This document shows, one piece after another, positions 1 to 7,383 of a stretch of 28,880 nt of DNA. The notes beneath the pieces were generated by a model. It did no database searches, was not told the DNA's origin, and saw only the letters and a program-made list of their open reading frames with translations. Every line of letters starts with the position of its first letter. The stretch's first letter is position 1. The position numbers were made by a program, and so were the translations under genes. Origin of the DNA: Clostridia bacterium. GTDB taxonomy: Bacteria; Bacillota; Clostridia; Christensenellales; Borkfalkiaceae. Location of the stretch: positions 1 to 28,880 of the forward strand of contig CAAGDF010000041.1 of NCBI GenBank assembly GCA_900768525.1. The letters run 5' to 3'.

Positions 1-1
1 A

Positions 2-43
2 ACGACCGAAATCGTACTTGACCGCACGTTGATGGGAGTTTAA
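2..43 (+). CDS. C-terminal end of an unidentified upstream gene (partial)
   Basis: One frame is open from the window edge to a TAA at 41-43 and reads TTEIVLDRTLMGV-stop; the other two forward frames have early stops at 19 and 30. This is consistent with the tail of a gene that begins outside the window. Thirteen residues are too few to assign a family. A resemblance to the end of LacI-type regulators is only an impression. It may also be a chance open stretch. Confidence 0.3.
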   Translation, partial: TTEIVLDRTLMGV

Positions 44-73
44 CACAGCAAAAACCGATTTATTCCCGCAAAA

Positions 74-103
74 ATGGGTTCGAACACCATCACCACTGGC
101 TAA
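74..103 (+). repeat. 30-nt segment matching the right end of the window in inverted orientation
   Basis: The 30 bases match the reverse complement of 28769-28798 at 25 positions, including 15 identical bases in a row (89-103). Both copies begin with a possible start codon (ATG here, GTG there) and read (M/V)GSN(T/A)ITTG-stop. Three of the five differences fall at third codon positions. Neither copy has a ribosome binding site. It could be a fragment of a dispersed repeat or a remnant of paralogous coding sequence. Confidence 0.4.
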
Positions 104-177
104 AGGCAGAATAAATCGCTATATCGTTACAAAAGAATTGTAAAAATTCAAATTTTGGTGTAAAATAGGAGTGAAGA

Positions 178-1179
178 ATGACGATTGACGGATATGTTGA
201 CAGGCTTGAAAGCAATTCGATCGAATACGTGCGCAACGCCGATTTATCAAAACTTTGTTCGTACGGAACGGGCGGCAGGGCGAGCGTTGCCGTTTTTCCC
301 GCAAATTCAAAACAGCTGATTTGCGCTTTGGATAGCGATTTGCCTTACGAGGTGATAGGCAATGGCACAAACGTGTTGTTTTCCGACCGCGGTTACGACG
401 GCGCGATTATCGTTACGTCAAAAATGCGCGGTATAGAGTGTAGCGGGCTGTCGATTGTTGCCGAGTGCGGCACGTCGCTAAAAACCTTGCGCGAAACGGC
501 GGCTATGAATTCGCTCGGCGGGCTTGAGTTTACCGAGGGGATACCCGCAACCGTGGGCGGCGCGGTTTGCATGAACGCCGGATGTTTTTCCAAAAGCGTA
601 GGCGATTACGTTTCGTACGTAGTTACGGGCGACGGCGTTATCAGCGGTTCGGCTTGCGAGTTCGGTTACCGTAGCAGTATTTTTGCGCAAGACGGCGGCA
701 ACGGTCAAAACGGCGGTCAAGCTGGCGGCGGGCAGGATTGCGCCGACGAACCGGTCGGCGGTAATGCCGAAAACGGCGGCAATGATTTGAGCGGCTGCAA
801 TTTAGGCGACCGCAAGAAGAAAGTCATCGTTTCGGTGTGTTTTATTTTAAAGCCGGGCGAGCCCGATATAATAGAGGGCAAGCGCGAGCGGTTTAAAAAA
901 CTGAGAAAGAACGCTCAGCCGCACGGCAAAAGTTGCGGTTCGGTGTTTTTAAACGACGGCTATTTTGCGGGTAAGGTAATAGACGTTGCGGGGCTTAAAG
1001 GGTATTCTATAGGCGGCGCGCGTGTTTCCGAAAAGCACGCGAATTTTATTCTCGCGTCCGATACGGCAAAGTCTGCCGACGTATATTCTTTGATAAAATA
1101 TGTAAAAAAGCGGGTGTACGAAACTCAAGGCATCGCCTTGAAAGAGGAAATCCGTTACATAGGACAATTTGATGATTGA
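178..1179 (+). CDS. murB: UDP-N-acetylenolpyruvoylglucosamine reductase (MurB)
   Basis: MurB is the FAD-dependent cytoplasmic enzyme that reduces UDP-GlcNAc-enolpyruvate to UDP-MurNAc for peptidoglycan synthesis. Visible signatures are the FAD-binding YGTGG (res. 29-33) and GNGTNVLFSD (61-70), GLEFTEGIPATVGGAVCMNAG (about 115-135, the family's glycine-rich signature), the YR motif at 164-165, GSVF with the catalytic Ser, and the C-terminal EEIRYIG carrying the catalytic Glu. At 333 residues it is longer than most homologues (about 300). The excess is a Gly/Asn-rich stretch at residues 171-215 between the YRSSIF motif and the following strand. The ATG at 178 has GGAG six bases upstream. The 3' end overlaps the PHP gene by 8 bp, so the two are probably co-translated. 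Confidence 0.93.
   Translation: MTIDGYVDRLESNSIEYVRNADLSKLCSYGTGGRASVAVFPANSKQLICALDSDLPYEVIGNGTNVLFSDRGYDGAIIVTSKMRGIECSGLSIVAECGTSLKTLRETAAMNSLGGLEFTEGIPATVGGAVCMNAGCFSKSVGDYVSYVVTGDGVISGSACEFGYRSSIFAQDGGNGQNGGQAGGGQDCADEPVGGNAENGGNDLSGCNLGDRKKKVIVSVCFILKPGEPDIIEGKRERFKKLRKNAQPHGKSCGSVFLNDGYFAGKVIDVAGLKGYSIGGARVSEKHANFILASDTAKSADVYSLIKYVKKRVYETQGIALKEEIRYIGQFDD
688..822 (+). repeat. Gly/Asn-rich low-complexity insertion within murB
   Basis: About 45 codons built from irregular GGCGG(C/T)-AA(C/T) units encode a run such as GGNGQNGGQAGGG and end in RKKK. They sit between the conserved YRSSIF motif and the strand VIVSVCFIL, where ordinary MurB proteins have only a short loop. The frame is intact on both sides, so this is an in-frame loop expansion, probably by slippage or local duplication, and not a disruption. 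Confidence 0.75.
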
Positions 1180-1948
1180 TTATGATTTTCACACGCATAC
1201 CGTGTACAGCCACGGCAGCGGCACTATAGCCGACAATGCGGCGGCGGCAAAAGAAAAAGGGCTTAAGGGCATCGCGATAACCGACCACGGTTTTAATCAC
1301 CCCGCGTACGGCATGCGGCGCAAAAAACTTCCCGAAATGCGGATGAATTGCGACCTTGCCGAAAAGCAAACGGGCGTAAAAGTGTGGCTCGGCATAGAAG
1401 CGAACATTATCGGAACGGACGGCGGCACCGACGTTAAACCGTCGGACTATGCCTCGCTCGACGTTTTTCTTGCGGGCGTGCACAGGTTTGTAATTCTCGA
1501 TTCTTTTAAAGACTATTTCGGGTATTTTGCCGCAAATTTATTTACGTCGGCGTTCAAAGGCAAACCGTCCGACGCGCTTATAAAGCGAACCACAAAGGCA
1601 TATATCAACGCGATAAAAAACAATCCGCTCGATATCTTAACGCACTTGAACTATTGCTGTTTTGCCGACGCGTTAGAGGTTGCCAAGTGCCTTGCCGACT
1701 ACGGAACTTATCTCGAAATAAACACGAAAAAGGTGCATCTGACCGATGAAGAATGGCAGAATATAGTCGATAAAACCGACGTGCGTTTCGTAATAGATTC
1801 CGACGCGCACTCGCCCGATCGGGTAGGCGATACCGGACTTGCCGACGAACTTTTCGCGCGCGTGCACATTCCAGAAAACCGTATAGATAACATCGGCGGT
1901 AACGCGCCGCACATGCGGTTTGCCGAATACAAAAAAGAAAAATTATGA
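1172..1948 (+). CDS. PHP-domain phosphatase (YcdX/histidinol-phosphatase-like)
   Basis: The protein has 258 residues and spans a complete PHP domain, a metal-dependent (usually trinuclear Zn) phosphoesterase fold. The metal-binding motifs appear in order: DFHTHT near the N terminus, ITDHG at about res. 37-41, GIEAN at about 72-76, LAGVHRF, LTHLNY, and the C-terminal DSDAH. This arrangement is that of the YcdX-like group and not of full histidinol phosphatases. The substrate is unknown; phosphoesters or pyrophosphate-containing nucleotides are possible. I chose the ATG at 1172, which overlaps the murB stop by 8 bp, over the TTG three bases earlier. The stop overlaps the whiA start as ATGA. A PHP gene between murB and whiA is common in Clostridia, which suggests shared expression with cell-wall and cell-division genes. 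Confidence 0.85.
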   Translation: MIDYDFHTHTVYSHGSGTIADNAAAAKEKGLKGIAITDHGFNHPAYGMRRKKLPEMRMNCDLAEKQTGVKVWLGIEANIIGTDGGTDVKPSDYASLDVFLAGVHRFVILDSFKDYFGYFAANLFTSAFKGKPSDALIKRTTKAYINAIKNNPLDILTHLNYCCFADALEVAKCLADYGTYLEINTKKVHLTDEEWQNIVDKTDVRFVIDSDAHSPDRVGDTGLADELFARVHIPENRIDNIGGNAPHMRFAEYKKEKL

Positions 1949-2868
1949 ATTTCACCGAACTTACCAAAAAGGAGTTATGCTCCAAAAAACGCAAGCCGTG
2001 TTGCGAAAAAGCCGCGTTTTACGCGTTTATGCGCACGGCGGGCAGCATTGTTACAAGCGGAAAAAAGATAGGGCTTTCTATCGACGGGCAAAGCGATTGC
2101 CTTGAATATTTCGCCGCCGTAGCCGAACGGCTTTACGGCGCAAACCCCGTTTTTTCGCTGAGCACCAAGGGCACGATTTCAAACTTCACCTTGCTCGACG
2201 ATAAAAGTAAACTTTTGCTCATAGATTTAGGCGTGCTTATAGAGGACGAAAGCGGGCTGAGATTGTCTTTAGAACCCGATGCAAAACTCACCGCAAGCGA
2301 TTGCTGCAAGCGCGCATATCTCGCGGGGGCGTTTTCGGGCGGGGGCAGCGTTACCATTCCCACCGAAAAAAAATCGAGCACGGGTTATCATCTCGAGTTC
2401 GTGTTTTCCATGTCGTCGTCGGCCGAGTACGCCGAGGACTTGCTTGCGTCATGCGGGTTCTTCCCGAAAACGATCAGGCGCAAGGAAAGTTGGGTGATAT
2501 ATTTCAAGCAGTCGGAAGAAATCAAAAACGTGCTTGCATATATGGGCGCAAGCAATAGCGTAATTCGTTTGTCCGAAATTATGGTAGAGCGCGAAATGAG
2601 CAATCAGACCAACCGCGAAACGAATTGCTATTTGCACAATACCGATAAAACGGTTATCGCAAGCGTAAAACAATGCTCGGCTATAGAGGTAATCTCTCAG
2701 TCGATAGGGCTTGACGCTTTGCCCGAGGATCTGCGCGAAACGGCAGCGGGACGCATAAAATATGCAACGCTCAGCCTTAACGATCTTGCGGATAAACTTG
2801 GAATAAGCAAAAGCTGTTTAAACCACAGGCTCAGAAAATTGGTCGCCATTTCCGAGGAGTTAAAATAA
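1945..2868 (+). CDS. whiA: DNA-binding protein WhiA
   Basis: WhiA couples a LAGLIDADG homing-endonuclease-like fold without nuclease activity to a C-terminal helix-turn-helix. It acts in sporulation control in actinobacteria and in cell division and chromosome segregation in Firmicutes. Visible here are the RAYLAGAFSGGGSV core (about res. 113-126), the second half with YAEDLLASCGF, and the C-terminal LNDLADKLGISKSCLNHRLRKL helix-turn-helix followed by the end of the protein. At 307 residues it has the usual length. The start ATG overlaps the PHP stop (ATGA), so translation is probably coupled. The familiar partners rapZ and yvcK, usually directly upstream of whiA, are absent here. Two terminator hairpins follow within 130 bp. 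Confidence 0.92.
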   Translation: MNFTELTKKELCSKKRKPCCEKAAFYAFMRTAGSIVTSGKKIGLSIDGQSDCLEYFAAVAERLYGANPVFSLSTKGTISNFTLLDDKSKLLLIDLGVLIEDESGLRLSLEPDAKLTASDCCKRAYLAGAFSGGGSVTIPTEKKSSTGYHLEFVFSMSSSAEYAEDLLASCGFFPKTIRRKESWVIYFKQSEEIKNVLAYMGASNSVIRLSEIMVEREMSNQTNRETNCYLHNTDKTVIASVKQCSAIEVISQSIGLDALPEDLRETAAGRIKYATLSLNDLADKLGISKSCLNHRLRKLVAISEELK

Positions 2869-2878
2869 AAAAAGTCAG

Positions 2879-2930
2879 CCTATAAGTCGATTATCGGCAC
2901 TTTTATAAACAAAACGCCGATTTTAATAAT
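2879..2930 (+). terminator. First terminator after whiA, containing a copy of the CTATAGGTCGATTATCG element
   Basis: The element copy lies at 2879-2900 (variant CTATAAGTCGATTATCG). Its 3' part ATCGGC (2893-2898) pairs perfectly with GCCGAT (2916-2921), giving a 6-bp stem with a 17-base loop, followed by TTTTAATAATTTT. It starts 11 bp after the whiA stop and is a plausible intrinsic terminator of the murB-PHP-whiA run. Confidence 0.65.
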
Positions 2931-2955
2931 TTTGGCTTTTCAGCAAAAAAGTCGG

Positions 2956-3005
2956 TCTATATGTCGATTATCACCGTTTTTTAATTGAAAACGGTGTTTT
3001 TTTTT
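2956..3005 (+). terminator. Second terminator after whiA with another element copy
   Basis: A second element copy (variant CTATATGTCGATTATC) lies at 2956-2976, 77 bases downstream of the first. Its last bases form CACCGTTTT (2972-2980), pairing with AAAACGGTG (2988-2996), followed by nine T residues. This is a textbook intrinsic terminator. The TTG start proposed for the next gene lies inside the T tract. Confidence 0.85.
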
Positions 3006-3732
3006 GCCGAAAAACCGCTTGATTGTATCGTATTGCAAATATTCGGCAAGAGAGATTAACGAACACAAATTCGCGGGCGGAGGAATACAATATTCGGGAA
3101 CAATAAACATAATGCGCATTAAAACAGGCGGGCTTTCGGATGAAAAATACGCGGATATAAACGTTTTGCCTTTCGGTTATACGGACGAAATCGATTATAA
3201 AAAAGAACTCGACGGCGAATCGGGCGCGCTTGTGGGGTTGGGACATATATCCAAAAAGAACGGAGGAATAACGCTCGTCGGTGCGCCGACCGATAATCAC
3301 GGATTAAAAAGATTGTCTGTAATTATGTTTGAAAACGGCAAACTGATATCCATTTTCGACCTTAACGACGGGACGAAATATTCGCCGTCGTTCGGCGTCG
3401 GCTCGTTCGGTTTGGGCGGAGTAAAATGCGGCGTGCTGGTCGGCGGAGATTTGTTCGATTGCGACAACGTAAAGGCATTGTCGGTTTGCGGCTGTGCCTT
3501 GATAATCGACCTATTCCCCGACTTATTGAACGAAAACGTCATAAACGCAACAAATTTTTATGCGTATTCTTTTGGGATAGATTGCATATGTATATGTAGG
3601 GATAAAGTGATCGCAAGTCTTGCGGGCGGCAAAAAAATTCAGCCGTCCGCTATCACTGACGGAGCTATTTTCGATATGCCGTGTAAGCGCATATACCGCG
3701 ATGCGAAAATCAAAAAAGCGGGTTGCCGCTGA
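3004..3732 (+). CDS. Nitrilase-fold-like protein lacking the catalytic cysteine
   Basis: The 242-residue protein resembles a carbon-nitrogen hydrolase in its second half. It has the strand GGVKCGVLVGGDLF followed by a helix (NVKALSVCGCALIIDLFPDLL) and a later NATNFYAYSFGIDCICICRD segment, matching the nitrilase pattern GxxICxD ... R.la..Ga.lii.ps ... ra.en. The residue expected to be the nucleophilic Cys is Gly147. The usual catalytic Glu and Lys are not obvious either, so it may be a non-catalytic member or a different enzyme. The start is uncertain. The only upstream candidate is a TTG at 3004 in the T tract of a terminator, without a ribosome binding site; an internal ATG at 3112 would remove the first strand. 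Expression may depend on read-through, or the gene may be 5'-truncated. Confidence 0.5.
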   Translation: MPKNRLIVSYCKYSAREINEHKFAGGGIQYSGTINIMRIKTGGLSDEKYADINVLPFGYTDEIDYKKELDGESGALVGLGHISKKNGGITLVGAPTDNHGLKRLSVIMFENGKLISIFDLNDGTKYSPSFGVGSFGLGGVKCGVLVGGDLFDCDNVKALSVCGCALIIDLFPDLLNENVINATNFYAYSFGIDCICICRDKVIASLAGGKKIQPSAITDGAIFDMPCKRIYRDAKIKKAGCR

Positions 3733-3761
3733 TTTTTTTGCCCGCGACCGTTTTGCTTTTT
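3718..3761 (+). terminator. Possible terminator overlapping the end of the nitrilase-like gene
   Basis: GCGGG (3718-3722) can pair with CCCGC (3741-3745) across the stop codon, and T-rich stretches follow at 3751-3761. The stem is only 5 bp with a long loop, so this is a weak call. Confidence 0.35.
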
Positions 3762-3905
3762 GCTCTACCGATTTTATGTTTTTTCATAATAAACAAAAAG
3801 TTGTCCATTTGCACAACAAAAAGCCGAAACGCCGTTACGCCGCTTTAAAAGTGAGACAAATCGAGCCGATTTTGCAACTGTTACTGCGATTGCCGCCCGT
3901 TTTCA

Positions 3906-3934
3906 TTGACTAATTTTAAAAAAAATAATAAAAT
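3906..3934 (+). promoter_or_regulatory. Sigma-A-type promoter of the glycosyltransferase gene
   Basis: TTGACT (3906-3911) and TAAAAT (3929-3934) are separated by 17 bases in a very AT-rich stretch. Transcription would start near 3941, giving a leader of about 120 bases. Confidence 0.65.
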
Positions 3935-3943
3935 ATAAATACA

Positions 3944-3975
3944 GTTCGGTTTGCCGTGTGCGACGGCAGTCGAAC
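3944..3975 (+). promoter_or_regulatory. Leader hairpin upstream of the glycosyltransferase gene
   Basis: GTTCG (3944-3948) pairs with CGAAC (3971-3975), and inside it TGCCGT (3952-3957) pairs with ACGGCA (3963-3968). It sits right at the predicted 5' end of the transcript. There is no T tract, so it is not a terminator; a stabilising or regulatory 5' structure is possible. Confidence 0.4.
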
Positions 3976-4063
3976 GTCGTTAAATAAAAAATATTCGTCG
4001 TAGTGTTTTTAAGTAAAACAATGTATCGGCGATTTGCGGCAACTGCAACAAAGGGTAAAAGAT

Positions 4064-5239
4064 ATGAGTGAAAAGATGAAAATTTTGCAAATGATAGATA
4101 CATATTACCCCATGATGGACGGAGTAATCAACGTTTCGCAAAATTACACGCGCGAACTTAACAAGATTGCCGTGTGCGATCTTGCTACGGCAAAACCCGA
4201 ACGCGGCGCGGAGTATACCGAAAAGGATGATTTCAACGTAATACGTTGTTCGTCGTCGTTTGCGCCGGACGGCTACCGCAACGCGCACCCCGCGTTGGAT
4301 GCCGAATTCAAGAAGAAAATCGAAAACGGCGGGTATGATATCATACATTGCCATTCGCCGTTCAATATGGGCAGGTACGCCGTTTCCGTCGGAAAAAAAC
4401 TCGGCATACCCGTTGTGTTAACTTTGCATACCAAATATTACGACGATTTTTATCGTGTAACAAAAAGTAAATTTTTGTCGAATATTGCGATAAAACATAT
4501 TATATATCCGTATTGCAAGGCGGACAGCGTGTGGACGGTTTCCGAGGGCAATCGTCAGACGCTCAGGGATTACGGTTACAAGGGCGATATCGTGGTCGTT
4601 CGCAACGGCACGGAGTATTCTTATCCCGATAACCCCGATGAACTTATTGCCGAGGTGGACAAGCGTCATAACTTAAAAGGCAAAAAGAACGTTTTTGTTT
4701 TTGTAGGGCGCATGGCGATGTACAAAAATCTTAAACTGATCGCCGACGCGCTGAAAATCGTGAAAGACGCAGGCAAGGATTTTACTATGCTGTTTGTCGG
4801 CGGCGGGTTCGATCTCGAAGAGTTCAAAAAATACGTCGAGGACCGTTCGCTTGCTCAAAACTGCATTTTTACCGATCGCGTAACGGACAGGAAACTGTTG
4901 CAGGGCTATTACCTCCGCAGCGAAATGCTTATTTTTCCGTCCACGTTCGACAACGCGAGTATTGCCATAACCGAAGCGACCGCGCACAAAATTCCCGCGC
5001 TTGTGGTAAAAGGTTCGTGTTGCGCAGAGGGTATAATTGACGGCGAAAACGGCTTTTTATGCGAAGAAAACGCACAGTCGCTCGCAAATGTAATATGCGG
5101 ACTTTGCGATAAACAGGACGTGCTTGCCCGCGCGGGCGAAAACGCATACAAAACGCTTTACCGCTCGTGGGCGGACGTTGCCGCCGACGTTTACGGTAGA
5201 TATTCCGAAATAATAGCGGAACACAAAAAACATCATTAA
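4064..5239 (+). CDS. Family GT4 glycosyltransferase
   Basis: The 391-residue protein is a GT-B fold retaining glycosyltransferase of the GT4 group, which transfers a sugar from a nucleotide donor. The N-terminal domain starts MKILQMIDTYYPMMDGVINV, with the glycine-rich acceptor-side loop. The middle has GKKLGIPVVLTLHTKYYDDF and an FVFVGRMAMYKNLKLIADAL strand. The donor-binding domain has the FDNASIAITEATAHKIPALVV segment with the conserved Glu of the EX7E region. The pattern resembles glycosyltransferases that act on diacylglycerol or other membrane lipids, but the substrate cannot be read from sequence. I chose ATG 4064 (AAAGGG nine bases upstream) over an upstream TTG at 4034 that lacks a ribosome binding site. 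It stands alone between a promoter and a bidirectional terminator. Confidence 0.85.
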   Translation: MSEKMKILQMIDTYYPMMDGVINVSQNYTRELNKIAVCDLATAKPERGAEYTEKDDFNVIRCSSSFAPDGYRNAHPALDAEFKKKIENGGYDIIHCHSPFNMGRYAVSVGKKLGIPVVLTLHTKYYDDFYRVTKSKFLSNIAIKHIIYPYCKADSVWTVSEGNRQTLRDYGYKGDIVVVRNGTEYSYPDNPDELIAEVDKRHNLKGKKNVFVFVGRMAMYKNLKLIADALKIVKDAGKDFTMLFVGGGFDLEEFKKYVEDRSLAQNCIFTDRVTDRKLLQGYYLRSEMLIFPSTFDNASIAITEATAHKIPALVVKGSCCAEGIIDGENGFLCEENAQSLANVICGLCDKQDVLARAGENAYKTLYRSWADVAADVYGRYSEIIAEHKKHH

Positions 5240-5285
5240 GCGGCTGATAATACTGCGGTATAAAAAACCGCGTTAAACAAAACAA

Positions 5286-5342
5286 AAACCCGACTAACCG
5301 AGTTTTGCAAATTGACTTTGCAAACGGCAGGCAATCGGGTTT
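5286..5342. terminator. Bidirectional terminator between convergent genes
   Basis: AAACCCGA (5286-5293) pairs with TCGGGTTT (5335-5342), enclosing a second small hairpin built from two TTTGCAAA-like arms. T-rich sequence follows on the plus strand and, because of the A run at 5284-5288, also on the minus strand. It would serve both the glycosyltransferase and the convergent minus-strand gene. Confidence 0.6.
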
Positions 5343-5373
5343 ATTTTATATTGTTTTTTATAATTCGGTTGAT

Positions 5374-7152
5374 TTATTGTTCGGTTTGATTTTTTCCTTT
5401 ATAAAGATATTTTCTCTCGAAGAATATCGCCGCAAGGCAAACGGACAGCGCAAACAAAATAACCACGGCAATTACGCGCACTGCGTATTCGCTTTTTTTA
5501 ACTACGTCGGTCTGGGCTATATACCCCGTTTTGCCGTCCCCGTACGAAATGAAATAAACGCCTTCGTCGGTTGCTGTAATAAGCACGTCGGAATACGCGG
5601 GCAATTCGTCGGACTTGTTTTTAAGTTCTTTGTCCGAGTAAACCGAAATGGTCTTTTTTGCCGTAGTCGCCGTGCGGAAATGCTTTTCGTCGGTGGTCGG
5701 CTGCGTTTTTTTGGTAAGGCAGGCAAGGGGAATGTATCCTTCGCCTTTGTCGCACGTTACGTATGCAAATCTTATGCCGCGCAGGGTGTATTCGTTAACA
5801 ATGTTGACTTCCGTACCTTTTTCCGCGCTGAACTCGTAAAAGAGTTTTGCGTCCTGCTCGCTGTCGTACTTTTCGGAAAGCGATTTGTCCGCCGTCTTGT
5901 ACGCGGTTTTATAAATGTGCGAATCGTTCGCCAAAATCATTTTTTGCTTTTGCGGCCTTTCCGCTGGTAAGGTTTTCGGCTCGTAGTCGCTTTTCATAAC
6001 CAAAGCGGTGCAGTTGCCTAAAATCAGATAATACTCGGTATCTTCGGCGTTGACCGTGCCGAGAATTAAATAGTCCGAAGAGCCTTCGCCTCCCGCGTTG
6101 TACATTCCGCCGTAAACAAAATATCCGTTTTTAAAGGTATCGGTAAGGTTTACGTTGTACAAATCCGCACTGTTTTCAACGGTGATATATTCGGGTGATT
6201 TGTCAAGCGAGAAAGAAAAGTTCTTCGGCAGGTCGATCTTGGTGAAACTTATTTCAAAGTCGGTTTGTCTTGCGTTGCCGCCCGATAAATCGTACTCGAC
6301 TATACGGTCGTTATTCGTGTCGCAAACAAGCATCTTGCCGTCGGAAACATAAAAATCACGCGCGCCCGCAAGACCGTTATTGTCAATCGAAAGCAGCTGC
6401 TTAACCGTGCCGTTGGAGTTCATCGTATATATCGCATCGTTACCGTCGGCAATGCGCATGTAAAGCAGACCGTCAGAATAGAAAATATGCGAAGGAGTGT
6501 AGTTGGGTATTTCGCTGATCGTCAGGTTGACTGTTTTGCGCAGTATATCGGCTGTGGAATAGTAGGTTGCCGTAGACTCGCCGTCGTTTTCTATAAACGC
6601 AAGAGAGGTAGGTATTGCCGTGCCGTTTATCGTTTTGGAAACATAGCCGGGGGTGAATTCAAGATATGTGCTGCCGCTGTCGGGTTGGTATTCGTAAAAC
6701 TTGATTGTTTTCGTGCCGTTTTTGTTTTTGCAGGCGATAAACTGATCGCCGAGCACCGAAAAAGCCGAAACGTCCGTCAGAAGCGGCTGCGGCATCAACG
6801 CAAGCGTGGTAAGGTCTACGATATACAAATCGCTGTCCGATAAAACAAGCAGCGAATTTCCGCATTTGTCTATATCGGTAACGTTAAACGATTTGTTCTC
6901 GCCGTCAAGCTCGAGCGTGCGGTAGGTGTTCGCGCGGTAAACAATTATCTTGTTCTTTTCGGCAATATAAACCTCGTCTTCGCTGCGGCTTACCGCAACG
7001 GGTTTTTTAAGCTCGAAATATTGTAACTTTTTCTCTGAAATTTCGTCGGCGTGCGCCGTGGTTATGGGCGCGTTGCCTCCCGTAAAGACGAGCAGTGCCG
7101 ATATCACGGGCAAGATCACCCGCAAAAATCTATTTTTTGTTTTATTTTTCAT
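5374..7152 (-). CDS. Exported beta-propeller-like protein with SH3-like repeats and a C-terminal membrane anchor
   Basis: The 592-residue protein starts with a signal peptide (basic KNKTKNRFLR, a hydrophobic core, and an AHA-D cleavage site after about res. 35). Residues about 45-330 show repeated short beta-rich units (VAVSRSEDEVYIAEKNKIIVY, LLYMRIADGNDAIYTMNSNG, KMLVCDTNNDRIVEYDLSG) typical of NHL/YVTN-type propellers. Residues about 410-550 contain two SH3-like segments, each ending in a GYIPL- or GYIAQ-type strand. A transmembrane helix (about 556-575) and a short basic cytoplasmic tail end it. It probably displays a propeller outside the membrane, for instance near the cell wall; no function can be assigned. 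It is monocistronic, with its own promoter and a bidirectional terminator. Confidence 0.7.
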   Translation of the reverse strand: MKNKTKNRFLRVILPVISALLVFTGGNAPITTAHADEISEKKLQYFELKKPVAVSRSEDEVYIAEKNKIIVYRANTYRTLELDGENKSFNVTDIDKCGNSLLVLSDSDLYIVDLTTLALMPQPLLTDVSAFSVLGDQFIACKNKNGTKTIKFYEYQPDSGSTYLEFTPGYVSKTINGTAIPTSLAFIENDGESTATYYSTADILRKTVNLTISEIPNYTPSHIFYSDGLLYMRIADGNDAIYTMNSNGTVKQLLSIDNNGLAGARDFYVSDGKMLVCDTNNDRIVEYDLSGGNARQTDFEISFTKIDLPKNFSFSLDKSPEYITVENSADLYNVNLTDTFKNGYFVYGGMYNAGGEGSSDYLILGTVNAEDTEYYLILGNCTALVMKSDYEPKTLPAERPQKQKMILANDSHIYKTAYKTADKSLSEKYDSEQDAKLFYEFSAEKGTEVNIVNEYTLRGIRFAYVTCDKGEGYIPLACLTKKTQPTTDEKHFRTATTAKKTISVYSDKELKNKSDELPAYSDVLITATDEGVYFISYGDGKTGYIAQTDVVKKSEYAVRVIAVVILFALSVCLAAIFFERKYLYKGKNQTEQ

Positions 7153-7383
7153 ATGTTCATATCCGCAAGTAAGTAGTGCCGAAACGCCGTTCGGTTCAAT
7201 AAACAGTATAACATTATATATAAGTTATAGTCAAGCGTTGGGTAAATCTTGTTTTGTGAATTTTTTTAGCCGCAATGTTTGCCGCAAACTTTGCGGGGGC
7301 GGCGTAATCGGGCAGGCGGTCGGGTAAAAATACCCCCGATTTTAAAAAAATGAAAAAATTTTTTAAATACGGCTGAAAAAATC
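7153..7383. other. Divergent intergenic region between the propeller/SH3 gene and the infC promoter
   Basis: Apart from the minus-strand promoter it holds two hairpins of unknown role: CCGCAA/TTGCGG (7282-7296), and AATCGGG (7306-7312) with CCCGATT (7335-7341) around an inner GGGTA/TACCC. No gene is visible. The hairpins lie upstream of both transcription starts, so they would act as DNA or belong to an unmarked RNA. Confidence 0.4.
7206..7234 (-). promoter_or_regulatory. Sigma-A-type promoter of the propeller/SH3 gene
   Basis: On the minus strand TTGACT (7234-7229) and TTATAC (7211-7206) are 17 bases apart. The start codon lies about 50 bases downstream, with only a weak GGAT-type ribosome binding site. 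Confidence 0.7.

Larger units (their letters stand above)
3733..4063. other. Intergenic region before the glycosyltransferase
   Basis: This stretch has no supportable gene. It contains the weak terminator above, a small hairpin GTTGT/ACAAC (3800-3817) followed by a T tract only on the minus strand, a sigma-A-type promoter at 3906-3934, and a strong leader hairpin at 3944-3975. From the promoter on it is the 5' leader of the glycosyltransferase gene. Confidence 0.6.

Noticed and set aside
76..92. GTTCGAAC resembling a tRNA T-loop
   Set aside because: The flanking bases do not form a proper T stem and no other tRNA arms are found.
79..114. Frame reading FEHHHHWLKAE-stop
   Set aside because: The His run resembles a tag or metal site, but a stop lies at 19-21, there is no start codon, and the stretch overlaps the repeat-like segment.
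138..166. TTGTAA and TAAAAT, 17 bases apart, as a murB promoter
   Set aside because: The transcription start would fall near 173, after the GGAG ribosome binding site and only about five bases before the ATG. Possible only for leaderless initiation.
1005..1016. CTATAGGCGG in murB and a similar CCTATAGGCG in spoVT
   Set aside because: Only about ten bases match, and they are ordinary Ile-Gly codons at conserved positions.
3501..3514. Fourteen-base partial match to the dispersed element inside the nitrilase-like gene
   Set aside because: It is shorter than the other copies and encodes residues (IIDLF) expected at that place in the fold; chance cannot be excluded.
5305..5970. Long plus-strand frame opposite the propeller/SH3 gene
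   Set aside because: It is the antisense shadow of a well-supported minus-strand gene, has no ribosome binding site and a biased, implausible composition.
6299..6316. CTATACGGTCGTTATTCG resembling the dispersed element
   Set aside because: It needs insertions to align and is explained by codons of the propeller repeat NDRIVEYD.
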